Positions 44,521 to 55,593 of a DNA stretch of 64,000 nucleotides are shown piece after piece. The DNA comes from Turnera subulata (Eukaryota > Streptophyta > Magnoliopsida > Malpighiales > Passifloraceae). A program made the translations under genes and the position numbers. The notes below the pieces were generated by a model. The model was given only the letters and a program-made list of their open reading frames with translations, was not told the DNA's origin and did no database searches. Each line of letters starts with the position of its first letter. Within the stretch, counting starts at the first letter, position 1. The stretch is taken from assembly GCA_028386065.3 (NCBI GenBank), contig JAKUCV010003535.1, forward strand, positions 206,501 to 270,500, given 5' to 3'.

Positions 44521-44917
44521 AACATAGATGTTCTAATTTCCAACATCGATGTTCCTACCTTCAAACAATTTTCCAAAAAGTGGCAGCAGCTCAAAACATC
44601 GATGTTGGAGTCCCAAACATCAATGTTCTTGTGACCGTTAGACTTAAAATGTTTTGTAGCATCAAAACATCGATGTTCTACTTTGAGACATCGATGTTCT
44701 TTCAATTTTGTTTTCAAATTACTTTGGCAGTGCTACAGAACATCGATGTTCATATTGTCAACATCGATATTCTCATAAAGATTGCTTTTAAACTATTTTG
44801 GCAGTGTTCCAAAACATCAATGTTTCCTTGGTAAACATCGATGTTTTAGTGACCGTTGGACTCAATAATTCAAATTTACTGGTAAACATCGATGTTCTGG
44901 TTCTAAACATCGAAGTT
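44521..44917 (+). promoter_or_regulatory. Six pairs of AACATCGATGTT palindromes, 21-bp register (5' LTR)
   Basis: Sites start at 44521/44542, 44595/44616, 44666/44687, 44739/44760, 44813/44834 and 44885/44906. Each pair is 21 bp apart and pairs begin every 71-74 bp. Individual sites vary by a base or two (e.g. CATAGATG, CATCAATG) but spacing does not. Lies 98 bp upstream of the TATA box. A binding array for a dimeric protein is the likely meaning. Confidence 0.8.
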
Positions 44918-45014
44918 CAACCGTTATGAGCAAAAACCTTTTTCAGCTGCCCATGCTATTTTATTTGAAGGTGTTTTAGATTGATTCCCAAACGGTCATA
45001 CATGTTTCCAGACC

Positions 45015-45023
45015 TATAAATAG
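45015..45023 (+). promoter_or_regulatory. TATA box of Sirevirus 5' LTR
   Basis: TATAAATAG follows the palindrome array. The transcript start would be about 30 bp downstream. Confidence 0.65.
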
Positions 45024-45538
45024 AGTTATTACACCTCTGTTTAAGTACAATCAACTCTCTACATTTTAAGCATTCATTGTCATACATTCATACACAATTT
45101 CATGAGCCAATTTCCTTGAGAATTGAGAGTTGCCTTTATAGAGCTTATCTTGTTTACTCATATCCACTCTTTGAGAGAGTTTTTGCTTTGAGTGAATTAA
45201 GTGTAGTCATACACCTTAAGGGAAGATTGTTCCCTTGTAGCAAATTCATAGTTAGAGTGTCTTTCTTTCTGTGAGAGAAGTCCTGAAGTGAGGTATCTTC
45301 AAGCAAGTGATTAGAGGTTCGTGTGACTCTAACTCTAGGATTGTAAACGGTTTGTTAAGCACCTGAAAACTTAACTTAGATAGTGATATCTTCGAGAGAC
45401 AAGTTGTGTGCGTGAACCAGTATAAAATTCGGTGTGTCCTTCATTCTTTCAATTCCGCATTTATTTCCTGCAAGTTTTTGATTTTGTCCGAAAAACTCTA
45501 TTCACCCCCCTCTAGTGTAGGGCGCCTATTCTAACAAT

Positions 45539-45551
45539 TGGTAGCGGAGCC
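45539..45551 (+). other. Sirevirus primer binding site
   Basis: TGGTAGCGGAGCC lies two bases after the LTR; it resembles the initiator tRNA-Met complement (TGGTATCAGAGC). Confidence 0.7.
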
Positions 45552-45591
45552 TAACTCTCGGAAAAACTTAACCGTTTGAGAGGAACTTTCC

Positions 45592-46290
45592 ATGGCTTCT
45601 TCAAGTAATTATGCAGGAATCTTTGAAGGACAATCCACCACCCGTCCACCGCTCTTTGATGGCACCAACTACACCTATTGGAAAGAGAGGATGAGAATCT
45701 TCATCCAAGCCAACAACTTTGCTCTATGGCTAATTCTAAAGAACGGAGAGCAAATTCCAACCAAGAAAGTCGGTGAAACTACGGTGACAAAGTCAGAGGC
45801 ACAGTATGACGCTGCAGACGTTACGAAGGTTGAAAATAAAGCCAAAGCAATCAACATGATGTACTGTGCAGTTAACCCCGGTGATTATCGGAAAATTTCT
45901 TGCTGCACAACCGCTAAAGAAATGTGGGATAAGCTGGATATCACCTACGAAGGAACCGATCAAGTTCGAGAGGCCAAAATCGACTCCCTCACTGCAGAAT
46001 ACGAACTCTTTTGAATGAAGGAGAACGAGAGGAAAGAGGAGATGTTCGATCTATTTTCAAAAACCGTAAACAACCTTCATGCTCTCAAGAAGGTCTATTC
46101 CGACAAGGACTTGGTTAGAAAAGTCCTTAGAAGCCTCACTCCCGAATGGCGCTCTAAAGCCGACGCAATAAATGAAAACATCGAGAAATCGAACACAACC
46201 ATTGACGGCCTTAGAGGTAATCTTCTGACGTATGAAACTACCATTCTTAAACCCTCTTTGCAGGAACCGAAGAAGAAGGAAATAGCTCTC
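45592..46290 (+). pseudogene. Sirevirus gag, N-terminal part
   Basis: ATG at 45592 begins MASSSNYAGIFEGQST, then RPPLFDGTNYTYWKERMRIF and AKEMWDKLDITYEGTDQVRE, the capsid (UBN2/gag-polypeptide) region. A TGA at 46012-46014 interrupts it once; the same frame then continues with MKENERKEEMFDLFSKTVNN and DLVRKVLRSLTPEWRSKADA up to the solo LTR insertion. The start is chosen from position just after the PBS and the conserved opening. Confidence 0.88.
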
Positions 46291-47728
46291 TGAACGCTAA
46301 TCTGCAAGTGCACAGACAGTTGTAGCAATCAAGGTCGTCCTCTAGGACCAGGTTAATTACTAGTCGCTTAATAACTTGTGATCGTCTAAGCAAATAAAGA
46401 TTGGATTTTGAGTAAGAAAGTAAATAACTGAAATAATAAAAGATGGATTCTCATTATTCAAAAGTTGTCTAGGACTTTGGGGGCTCACTTGCCTATTCTT
46501 GACGCTTCACTTTAAAATCATGCACAGATAGATCATGCAGCTAGCATGCATAAGCAGACTATGCAACTATAAATTGACCTTGCTCCTGAATTTCCTAAGT
46601 TCATTGAAAGATGAGTTGAATAATGCAGAATAAATAACCCACTCTCGTGGCGAGACTTAAACCCTACTTAGCTATCTCAACTTCGTGTTCACTAGCGAAG
46701 AAATAACTAAGGCATTAATGCACAGTCAACCTAAGCAAATATTCTTCACTAGAAGGTCATCCTTCCTCAAGGCAAGTTTCTAGTGTTCAACCTATGCAAT
46801 TCCAGTAGTCAATTGACGCTGTCACTTAACAATCTTCTACCTAGAATTTATACTATCTAATGGCCAGTTAAATAGCATAGTTAAGTGCCCTAGGATTGAA
46901 TCAATGAACAATAGAATATTCAGGAATTAGAAGCAATTTATTAAAACATATGCATCATAGAATAGACAAGCTACCTCCCCTAATTCCTAGACTTTAAAGA
47001 CTTAGCTCAACATAGCAAGAGAGAAGAAAATACTCATGAATTTCATTGCAGGCATTGAACAAGTAGTTACAAGAATCAAACTTGAAGACAAACTTGAACT
47101 AAGCTCCTAAGCTGAATTTCCTTCCTCTTCCTTGAAGAACTGATGAAGAACTCCTCTTGAATTTGAGAGAGAATGGAAGAATGAGAGAATGAGAGAGTGT
47201 GAAGTGTGTGTAGTGTGTCCTTTCCTCATAGAATGCCTAGGTATTTATAGGCTAGGAAAGGATGGTTAGGATTTCTCTCTTTTGAATTCAAAACTAGGAT
47301 CTAATCTAATTAAATTCAAAAACAAACCTTTTGAATTTAATTACATGGATAAATAACAAATAAATAATCCTAATTCAAATTCAAACAATATCTTCAAAAT
47401 ATCCTTGGAAGATAATCTTGGATAATGGAAATGTGAACTTCTGCACAGCTGAAAATGCTCTGCATAGGCAGATTGCGCATAGGAGGATAAATCCACATAT
47501 TATCTTCAAATCTTATCCAGGATAATTAATCATCTTTTCTCTATCTTCCAGAATCTATCCAAATCTTCCAAATCCTTTCAATTTAAACTGAAATCATCAA
47601 AAGCTATAGGAAGAGTTTATTAAATCAAAACTAAATGAAAAACTAACTAAATAAATAATAATTTAATAAAACAAAGCCCAAATCTATAAACTAAAGGCCC
47701 AAAATGTGTGTATAATTCATACACATCA
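46291..47728 (+). mobile_element. Solo LTR inside gag, 1438 bp, TSD CTCTC
   Basis: Ends TGAACGCTAATCTGCAAGTG and TTCATACACATCA, flanked by CTCTC at 46286-46290 and 47729-47733. No coding or PBS. The CTGCAAGTGCACAG start resembles LTRs of some Ty3/gypsy families, but I do not assign the lineage. A possible TATA (TATTTATAGG) lies near 47231. Confidence 0.88.
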
Positions 47729-47733
47729 CTCTC

Positions 47734-48246
47734 AAAGCTTCCACCTCCAAGACGCAAGAGCTCACTGAATTGGACTCTAGCAATGACGATCAAGAATTCG
47801 GACTTGTTATCCGAAAATTCTACAAATTCATGAAGAAGGAATCTGGAAAAGAAGGAAGAAAGCTGTCCGGTCCACCCAAGTGCTGTGGGTGTGGAGAGGT
47901 TGGGCACATCAAGCCCAAGTGCCCCAAGGCAAAGGAGGGAAAAGAAAAGAAGCCCTACAAGAAGCAAAGGGCATACATTTCTTGGGGAGGTGATTCCAGA
48001 GATGAATCATCTGACAATGATGAAGAAGAAACGGCTAACCTATGTCTCATGGCAAAGGAAGAAGAGCCGGAAGAGGTAAGTACTACTTCTGAAAATGTAG
48101 CTTTTACATATGAAGAATTGCAAAATGCATTTAATGAGCTTTATAGTGAATATATTTATGCTTCTGAGATCAACAAAGAATTAAAGAAACAACTTACAAC
48201 TCTAGGAAATGATATGGAGAAGTTGTCAAATGAAATTGAGAAGTAG
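47734..48246 (+). pseudogene. Sirevirus gag, first CCHC knuckle and coiled coil
   Basis: It resumes gag after the insertion: SNDDQEFGLVIRKFYKFMKK, knuckle CCGCGEVGHIKPKC, then ISWGGDSRDESSDNDEEETA, LCLMAKEEE and a helix YEELQNAFNELYSEYIYASE. It ends at TAG 48244-48246. Like the related region at 38449-38967. Confidence 0.88.
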
Positions 48247-48716
48247 AAGGAAGAAAACAAAATTTACGGAAAGAGGAGTGTCAACAAACCGGAAAGTCCA
48301 ACTAAGGAATGTTCATCATGTAAGACATTAAAGCAAAAAGTTGAAGAGCTTGAAACAACCTTAAAGAAATTCAACACCCCTCAAAAAAATTTAAGCTCTA
48401 TCTTAGGTAACTTGCAATCACATAAGCATGGACTAGGTTTCAGAAATGAACCTAAAAAGAAGAAAATTGAGACTAAACCTAGGGCTCAACCTAAGGGAAA
48501 CAAGATAAGCCATGCGCATAAGCATAGACAAAGCAATTACTATCAACCTAGGAGAATGTATAACCCAAATGTTATTTTCCATTATTACAATAGGGTAGGA
48601 CACATTGCTCCTGTTTGCTTTACTAGGCATAGGCATTGGGCACGAGAAGAAACTCATTACCGTTACGCCTCTAGCACCCAAGGACCCAAGAAGACTTGTG
48701 TAGCAAAAACTCATTG
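48247..48716 (+). pseudogene. Sirevirus gag, coiled coil end and degenerate second knuckle
   Basis: The frame continues after the stop with SCKTLKQKVEELETTLKKF and a basic region (KPRAQPKGNKISHAHKHR). The second knuckle is FHYYNRVGHIAPVC: the first two Cys are changed to Phe and Tyr, so zinc binding is lost. Ends at TGA near 48716. Confidence 0.82.
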
Positions 48717-48736
48717 ATTTGTTTTTGTAGGTATGC

Positions 48737-49105
48737 TTGAAGGCATCGAGTGTACTTTGGTACCTTGATAGCAGATTCTCCAAGCACATGACTGGAGAAG
48801 CATCTAAATTTTTGCAAATAAAGCAATCAAATGGAGGAAACGTTGTCTTCGGAGACAATAACAAGGGAAAAATCATCGGCATTGGCTCGGTTGGTAAAGA
48901 TGAATCTTCCTCTATTGATAATGTCCTACTTGTTAAAGGTCTTAAACACAATCTCTTGAGCATAAGTCAATTATGTGACAAGGGAAATCGTGTGATTTTT
49001 TATTCCAAGTCATGCACCGTAGAACGTCTTAGTGACAATAAGATTATTCTACATGGTGACAGAATTGACAATATTTATATGGTTAACTTAGAAGAGTCTT
49101 CATAA
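48737..49105 (+). pseudogene. Sirevirus protease, active site DSG changed to DSR
   Basis: The reading frame has LWYLDSRFSKHMTGEASKF, where copia proteases have DSG. Downstream GKIIGIGSVGKDE and LKHNLLSISQLCDKGNRVIF are normal. The ATG at 48737 is only the first in this frame; the protein is part of a polyprotein. A stop at 49103-49105 precedes integrase. Confidence 0.85.
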
Positions 49106-49123
49106 AAGTTTTCAAAATGTCTA

Positions 49124-49759
49124 ATGAGAAAAGAAGATGATATGTGGCTATGGCATCGTAGAATAGCTCATGCAAATATGAAGCTTTTGAACAAACTAGT
49201 TTCTCAAGACTTAGTAGTTGGCATTCCAAAAATTAAGTTTCAAAAGGATTCTATATGTGATGCATGTCAAAAGGGGAAGCAAGTGCGAGCTTCGTTTAGT
49301 TCCAAAAACGTTGTCTCAACATCTAGACCACTTCAACTTTTGCACATGGATCTCTTTGGTCCCTCACAAATCAAAAGCTTTGGAGGTAACTATTATGCCT
49401 TTGTAATTGTTGATGATTACACTAGATACACTTGGACTCTATTTCTTACCCATAAAAGTGAAGCATTTAATATTTTCAAGAGCTTTCTTAAGAAGGTTCA
49501 AAATGAAAAAGATTGTTCAATTGCTTGCATTAGAAGTGATCATGGAGGTGAATTCGAAAACAATCAATTTTCAATCTTTTGTGATAAACATGTTATTGAG
49601 CATAATTTCTCAGCCCCTCAGACACCACAACAAAATGGCATTGTAGAATGCAAGAATCGGTGTCTTGAGGAAATGGCAAGAACAATGCTCAATAAGGCAA
49701 AAATTTCCAAGTATTTCTGGGCTGATGCAGTGAGTACGGCTTGCTATGTGTTAAATTGA
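49124..49759 (+). pseudogene. Sirevirus integrase, HHCC and DDE core
   Basis: 211 codons. Zinc domain: WHRRIAHANMKLLNKL and CDACQKGKQ. Catalytic core: LHMDLFGPSQ (first D), IRSDHGGEFENNQF (second D), PQQNGIVECKNR (E). All three acidic residues are present. It ends at a TGA (49757-49759) inside the core's tail. Integrase inserts the cDNA into host DNA; this one is cut off from its C-terminal domain by stops. Confidence 0.9.
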
Positions 49760-49780
49760 GCAATCATTAGGCCAATACTC

Positions 49781-50450
49781 ATGAAGACGCCTTATGAATT
49801 ATACAAAGGAAGAAAGCCTAACATTTCCCATTTTCGAGTCATTGGGTGCAAATGTTTTGTTCATAATAATGGGAAAGACAATTTGGGTAAATTCGATGCA
49901 AAATCTGATGAAGGCATCTTTCTCGGTTATTCATTGCGCAGCAAAGCGTATAGCGTCTTCAGTAAACGTACCTTAAGTGTAGAGGAGTCCCCTCATGTTG
50001 TGTTTGCAGAAAATGATGCTCGCTTGGCGAGATAGGATTTCTGTGATGATCTTGTAGGTACACTTGAGAGGATGACATTGGACGACAAGGAAGAAGAAGA
50101 GGAAAGGAACTTACCAAGAGAGGGAAACACCCCTGCAGAATCAAGTTCTCAACAAGAAGTTGCAAACCCAGAGGAGAACACACAAGACACAACGGTTGAT
50201 GTCAACCAAGAATTACCTGAAGAATGGCGAGAGTCCAAAGACCATCCTCTTGACACGGTAATTGTTGATATCAACCGCGGGGTAAGTACTCAAAATTCTC
50301 TTAGAGATACTATAGGCCACATGGCATTTGTTTCACAAATTGAGCCTACAACCATTCCGAAGCAATTAACGATGAGCATTGGACCTTGGCTATACAAGAA
50401 GAGCTAAACCAATTCAAATGGAATGATGTTTGGGAATTGGTTCCAAGGCC
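49781..50450 (+). pseudogene. Sirevirus integrase C-terminus and linker to RT
   Basis: MKTPYELYKGRKPNISHFRV, CFVHNNGKDNLGKFDAKSDE and IFLGYSLRSKAYSVF are the conserved integrase tail, ending at TAG 50033. The acidic linker (DKEEEEERNLPREGNTPAES) follows in another frame and ends in TAA near 50404. Next, NDVWELVPRP starts RT and is interrupted at 50455. Confidence 0.85.
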
Positions 50451-50455
50451 CGTTG

Positions 50456-51954
50456 TGTAAGTATCCGGGCATGCAAACTTGACAATCAAGTGCAGCGGAA
50501 AGACCCGAAAACCTTGGAGGATCCATGTGAAGCAACCAAACCGAACAACAAAATCGATCATACCTAAAACGGTTAGGATCTTTCACCTAACTGAAGAACC
50601 GAATCAGCTAGAGCCGGAAGAATATCCTGCTCCTCTATGGTATCCACACGAACCGTGATGACTAGCCAGAAACCGCCACATGATCTCCAACCCGAGCTCT
50701 CCCGAGAAGCAGTGCTAGCTGCGGAATTCGGGAGCTTGAACTTGTAGTGTTTTGGTGTTCTTCCTTCTTTCTCAAAGAAGAAGAAGAGAGTGTGTGTCTA
50801 TAAACTCAAGTCCTACTCAAGTTTTCTGGTGTGTAGCATGGTGTTAAGCTAAAGCTCTCAAGTCTGAAAAACTGATCACTCCACACTTGATCACACTAAC
50901 ACACAATGTATTAGTTAATTAGACTAATGGCCAACACTATGGCCCAAAGGTAGCATGATAATGACACTCACCATCTTTTGTCTACCACTAATGCATTATC
51001 ACACATCAACACAACACAGCACTAAACCTGGTTCAATAATTCAGATAATTAGTGAACCAAAACGACACTGGTTCAATCACGGTCCAACCATAGTTCTACC
51101 ACTTAATCGAACCAACGGTTCTATGTGTGTGACCCTGTAGGCACCTGTAACGTCCGACAATAATTGTAAAATCTCATTTTACAATTATAAGCAAAGAGCG
51201 GCATCTAGCAACACATCATTGCTACCCGAACGACAAGATCAGTACTGATTCCATATGCCTTGGAACATGTCATCGTCTTTTCGTCCCACTATCAAGATTA
51301 AACCGAGACATGGAAAACGTCAATCTCGTATATGTTTAATCTTAGTTTCTTGATCCCTGAGTTAACTGTGTATGACAGATACTAATGATATCACCATATC
51401 ATATAATCCGAGCATGGCCATGCATTTAACAGTTCAACTCTATCAAGAAGCCCATCTGATAATATACCCGTTATGTGGGTCGGATGAATCCCATCTTGAT
51501 CAATCAAAACCCACTACACATTTATCATATACCCAATGATTACCCTTAAGTCCACCCAGTTACGGATGACTAGGAATAATATCAAAGTATACGACTCATA
51601 TGTATTGATGATCTCAGGTCTAAGGACAATACATATAAGAACCACTAATGACAATCATATAACGTTCTATGTAGGGTTCTTATGTGGGTCGGTCCAGTCC
51701 ACAAGTTCTCTAACTTGTACCCGTATGTAGAATTAATATCTCATATAATTCTCAACACACACTAGTCTTAATTTATTATTACAACACATGCATAATAATA
51801 ATCGACTAGGGACATTTTAAGAATACAAAGTATTCTAGGGTTATAAATGTGTGCAAGCGATTATCTCATAATCATATTTATTGGAATAACCTCAATGTAT
51901 ATACATGACTCATACAATCATCCATTGATTTGGCTTTTGGGCATATCACTAACA
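50456..51954 (+). mobile_element. Solo LTR at the start of RT, 1499 bp, TSD CGTTG
   Basis: Ends TGTAAGTATCC and ATATCACTAACA, flanked by CGTTG at 50451-50455 and 51955-51959. Same family as 52686-54216, with shared blocks CACGGTTAGGATCTT, AGAGCGGC, CCCGAACGACAAGATCAGTA and AATAATAATCGACTAGGGAC. Terminal sequences fit a Ty1/copia LTR. No coding. Confidence 0.9.
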
Positions 51955-51959
51955 CGTTG

Positions 51960-52690
51960 ATCATTCGATAATTGGCACGAAATGAGTGTTTAGAAATAAA
52001 CTAGATGAAAATGGCATAATAACTAGAAACAAAGCTAGGTTAGTAGCTAAAGGTTACAATCAAGAAGAAGGAATTGATTTTGAAGAAACATATGCACCTG
52101 TTGCATGCTTAGAAGCTATTCACTTATTGCTTGCATTTGCATCATCAATGAATTTCAAATTGTACCAAATGGATGTTAAAAGTGCATTTCTAAATGGCTT
52201 CATTCAAGAAGAAGTGTATGTTGATCAACCCCCAGGATTTGAAGATCATGCATTTCCCAATCATGTCTTCAAGCTTAAGAAAGCACTCTACGGTCTTAAG
52301 CCAGCTCCCCGAGCTTGGTATGAACGTTTGAGCAAATTTCTTTTGGACAATGGGTTCTAAAGGGGGAAGGTTGATACTTCACTCTTCATTAAAAGTAAAA
52401 ACAATGACATCCTATTAGTACAAATTTATGTAGATGACATCATTTTAGTCGCTACTAACATATCCTTGTGCAAGGAATTCTCTGCTATGATGACCAGTGA
52501 ATTTGAGATGTCCATGATGGGAGAATTGACCTTCTTTTTGGGCCTACAAGTCAAACAAATGAAGGAAGACACATTCATCTCACAATCAAAGTATTGCAAG
52601 GAATTGCTTAAGCGCTTTGAGATGGACGGATCAAAGGAAATGGCTACACCAAGTTACTTGACAGCAAGTAGGCCAGACATTATGTTGTAA
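51960..52690 (+). pseudogene. Sirevirus reverse transcriptase with YVDD
   Basis: RT motifs: [57 protein letters not shown], and IYVDDIILVATN (YVDD at 52427-52438). A TGA lies at the first conserved Trp near 51982 and a TAA at 52358. Near 52645, MATPS is followed directly by YLTASRPDIM; about 25 codons are missing between. Interrupted at 52686. Confidence 0.9.
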
Positions 52691-54216
52691 GTTTCCAGTA
52701 TGCTATATGACACTCATATACAAGAAAAACATGCAGCGGAATTTCCGGAAACAACATAGGAACACATGTGAAGCGTATAAACCGAATAACAATTTTCGTA
52801 CCTTACACGGTTAGGATCTTCCACCTAACTGAAGTGTCGGAATCAGCAAGAGCAAGACAAGGTATCCCGCCCCTCTACGGTATCCACACGAACCGTGATC
52901 AAGCCGGAATTTCACACGATCTCCAACTTCGAGCTCTCCCGAACTGGTGTGCTAGCAACAGAATTTTCGGGAGGATGAGTTTGTGGTGTTTCTCTTCTTT
53001 CTCAAAGAAGGTGATGTGTGTGTATGCTCTTTCAAGCTCTCAAGAACACTCTCAAGAACAAAACTCAGTGAATGGCATGAAGGAGAGGAAGTGATCAGAT
53101 CACTCCAATCCACACATCAAAAGCTAATGGAGATAGTGGAGGTCATGGCCAACACATTGGCCCATTACCCACCACAATTATGTCTATACATAATAATGTC
53201 TCCACTAAACCTTATCAACATACACAGCACCTAAAGTGGCTCAATAATGCTAACAATTAGTGAACCAACCAGCCCAAAACGACCCTGGTCCAACCACGGT
53301 CCGACCGCGGTCCAACCGCGGTCCAACCACAAACCGGTCCAACCATGGTCCAACCACGGTTCAACCACCTGCTCGAATCAACGGTTCTATGTGTGTGACC
53401 CTGTAGGCACTTGTAACGTCCGGCAACATTTTACAATTATAAGCAAAGAGCGGCGACTAACAACACATCATTGCTACCCGAACGACAAGATCAGTATTGA
53501 TTCAAAATGCCTCGAAAGCATGTCATTGTCCCTTCGTCCCATTATCAAGATTAAACCGAGACATGGAATATGTCAATCTCGTATATGTTTAATCTCGGTT
53601 TCTTGATCCTCGAGTTAACTGTGTAAAACGGATACCAATGATATCACCATATCATAATCCGAGCACGGCCGTGCATTTACAGTTCAACTCTATCAAGAAA
53701 CCATCCGATAATATACCCGTTATATGGGTTGGACGAATCCCCTCTGGATCATACAAAACCCACTACACACTTATCATATGCCCAATGATTACCCTTAAGT
53801 CCACCCAGTTACGGATGACTAGGAATAATATCAAAGTATATGACTCACATGTTGGGAACCTTGACGATCTCAGGTCTAAGGACAATACATATAAGAATCG
53901 CTATCGACAAACATATAACGCTCCATGTAGCATTCTTATGTGGGTCGGTACAGTCCACAAGTTCTCCAACTTGTACCCGTGTGTAGAATTCATATCACAT
54001 ATAAATTCTCAACATACGCTAGTCTTAATTTATTATTATAACCCATCCATAATAATAATCGACTAGGGACATTTAAGAATATACCAAATATATATTCCAG
54101 GGTTATAAATATGTACAAGCGATTATCTCATAATCATATTTATTGGAATAACTTTAATGTATATACACGACTATATACGATCATCCATTGATTGGTTTTT
54201 GGGCATATTACTAACA
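52686..54216 (+). mobile_element. Solo LTR between RT and RNase H, 1531 bp, TSD TATGT
   Basis: Ends TGTAAGTTTCC and ATATTACTAACA, flanked by TATGT at 52681-52685 and 54217-54221. Homologous to 50456-51954. It includes a minisatellite of GGTCCAACC(A/G)CG units at about 53287-53370, which the other copy has only as a single or double unit (51075). Confidence 0.9.
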
Positions 54217-54217
54217 T

Positions 54218-54829
54218 ATGTTTAGTGTTTGTCTATGCGCAAGGTATCAATCATGCCCTAAAGAGTCTCATCTTAAGGCAATAAAAAGAATCATGAAATA
54301 CCTTGTAGGCACAATCAATGTTGGACTTTTGTATCCGAAAGGGTCTACACTTCAACTCATAGGTTATTTCGATTTGGACATTGCAAGATGCAAACTAGAT
54401 CGCAAGAGTACTAGTGGGACTTGTCACTTGCTTGGCAGCTCCTTAGTCTATTGGTTTAGTAAGAAACAAACTAGTGTAGCTTTATCCACCACCGAAGCGG
54501 AATACATTTCCACTGGTAGTTGTTGTAATCAAATCATTTGGGTGAAACAACAACTAGAGGATTATGGTCTTAGTATCAATCACATTCCTCTTAGGTGTGA
54601 CAATACTAGTGCCATAAGTCTAACTAAGAATCCAATTCTACACTCAAGGACTAAACATATTGATATTAGGCATCACTTCATTAGGGATCATGTTCTCAAG
54701 GGAGATGTAGTTATTGAATTTGTTGACACAAAATTTCAACTAGCCGATATTTTCACAAAACCCTTAGAGAAAGAGTCATTCTTCCGAATTCGAAATGAAC
54801 TAGGAATACTTGACTCAACATTGATCTAA
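54218..54829 (+). pseudogene. Sirevirus RNase H, complete open segment
   Basis: 203 codons to TAA at 54827-54829. Catalytic blocks: IGYFDLDIARCKLDRKST, LSTTEAEYISTGSC and LRCDNTSAISLTKNP, then HIDIRHHFIRDHVLKGDVVI and QLADIFTKPL at the end, as in all copia elements. The catalytic acidic residues are present. The ATG at 54218 is internal; normal expression is as part of the polyprotein. Confidence 0.9.
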
Positions 54830-54965
54830 TTTGTGCATTTTTGTATCATTTTATTGTATTGATTTTTTTTTACTGACTTGAGCGTCAGAGTGTATTCTAA
54901 GTTGTTTTACAAGTACCCCTCACTTAAGCCAAAAGAAAGGGGAAATAAACCTTGCTGGAACAAGC
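54830..54965 (+). other. Short spacer after pol
   Basis: T-rich with no ORF; leads into the internal palindrome array. Contains CAAAAGAAAGGGGAAAT near 54930, possibly a decayed polypurine tract. Confidence 0.4.
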
Positions 54966-55414
54966 AATATCGATGTTGGTCACTAAAAACATCCATGTTT
55001 GATCAATTCAGCGTGTGCCAAATTAGGCCAGAGGTTGTAAACATCGATGTTGTCCTCAAAACATCGATGTTCATTGGCTTTCAGCTGATATCAAATTCCA
55101 CCAGTAGCTGAAAACATCGATGTTGAGGAGCCAACATCGATGTTCCATCCAGTGCACACTTAAGTCCTTGCCAGAATGCACAGAACATCAATGTTTCAGT
55201 AAGTATTTCACTTTTCCAGTATTTTGAAACATCGATGTTCACAGCCCCGACATCGATGTTCAGCTGTTGTAGTTTTTTTTTAAAAAAAAATTTCGTCCAG
55301 AAGTTTGAAACATCGAAGTTTCACTTATGAACATTGATGTTTACGTGATGTTTTTGAAAAATTAAAGCCGTTGGAGAGTAAAACATCGATGTTTCCTTTC
55401 CCAACATCGATGTC
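54966..55414 (+). promoter_or_regulatory. Internal array of paired AACATCGATGTT palindromes between pol and ORF3
   Basis: Pairs start at 54966/54988, 55040/55060, 55113/55133, 55228/55249, 55309/55330 and 55382/55403, with a single site at 55184. Spacing within a pair is 20-22 bp. Pair-to-pair spacing is mostly 71-74 bp. Flanking sequence differs from the LTR arrays, so this is not a simple LTR copy. It lies upstream of a TATA box and the third ORF. Confidence 0.8.
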
Positions 55415-55491
55415 TGACCGTTAATTTTAAAAAAAAAAATAGTTGTTGGAGGCTGATGTAAACACTCCAACAGCTCTATTTTTGGCTCCTC

Positions 55492-55500
55492 TATATATAA
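55492..55500 (+). promoter_or_regulatory. TATA box of a putative internal promoter for ORF3
   Basis: TATATATAA is 78 bp after the last palindrome and about 94 bp before the ORF3 ATG (55594), with a CT/AC-rich leader between. Layout mirrors the LTR (array, about 98 bp, TATA box). Confidence 0.5.
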
Positions 55501-55593
55501 ATGATGCCTCCTTCTCTCATTTACACACTCTATACTGTTCACTCACACTACTCCTACTCTAAAAATCATTCTCTTACTCATCTTTCTCAAAGC

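Larger units (their letters stand above)
44252..45536 (+). mobile_element. 5' LTR of the Sirevirus
   Basis: It starts AGTTAGAACTAATGCC (TG altered) and ends CCTATTCTAACA. It carries the palindrome-pair array (44521-44917) and TATAAATAG at 45015. A deletion of about 24 bp near 45400 relative to the 3' LTR (58585-58615) distinguishes the two; otherwise they are closely similar. Confidence 0.9.
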
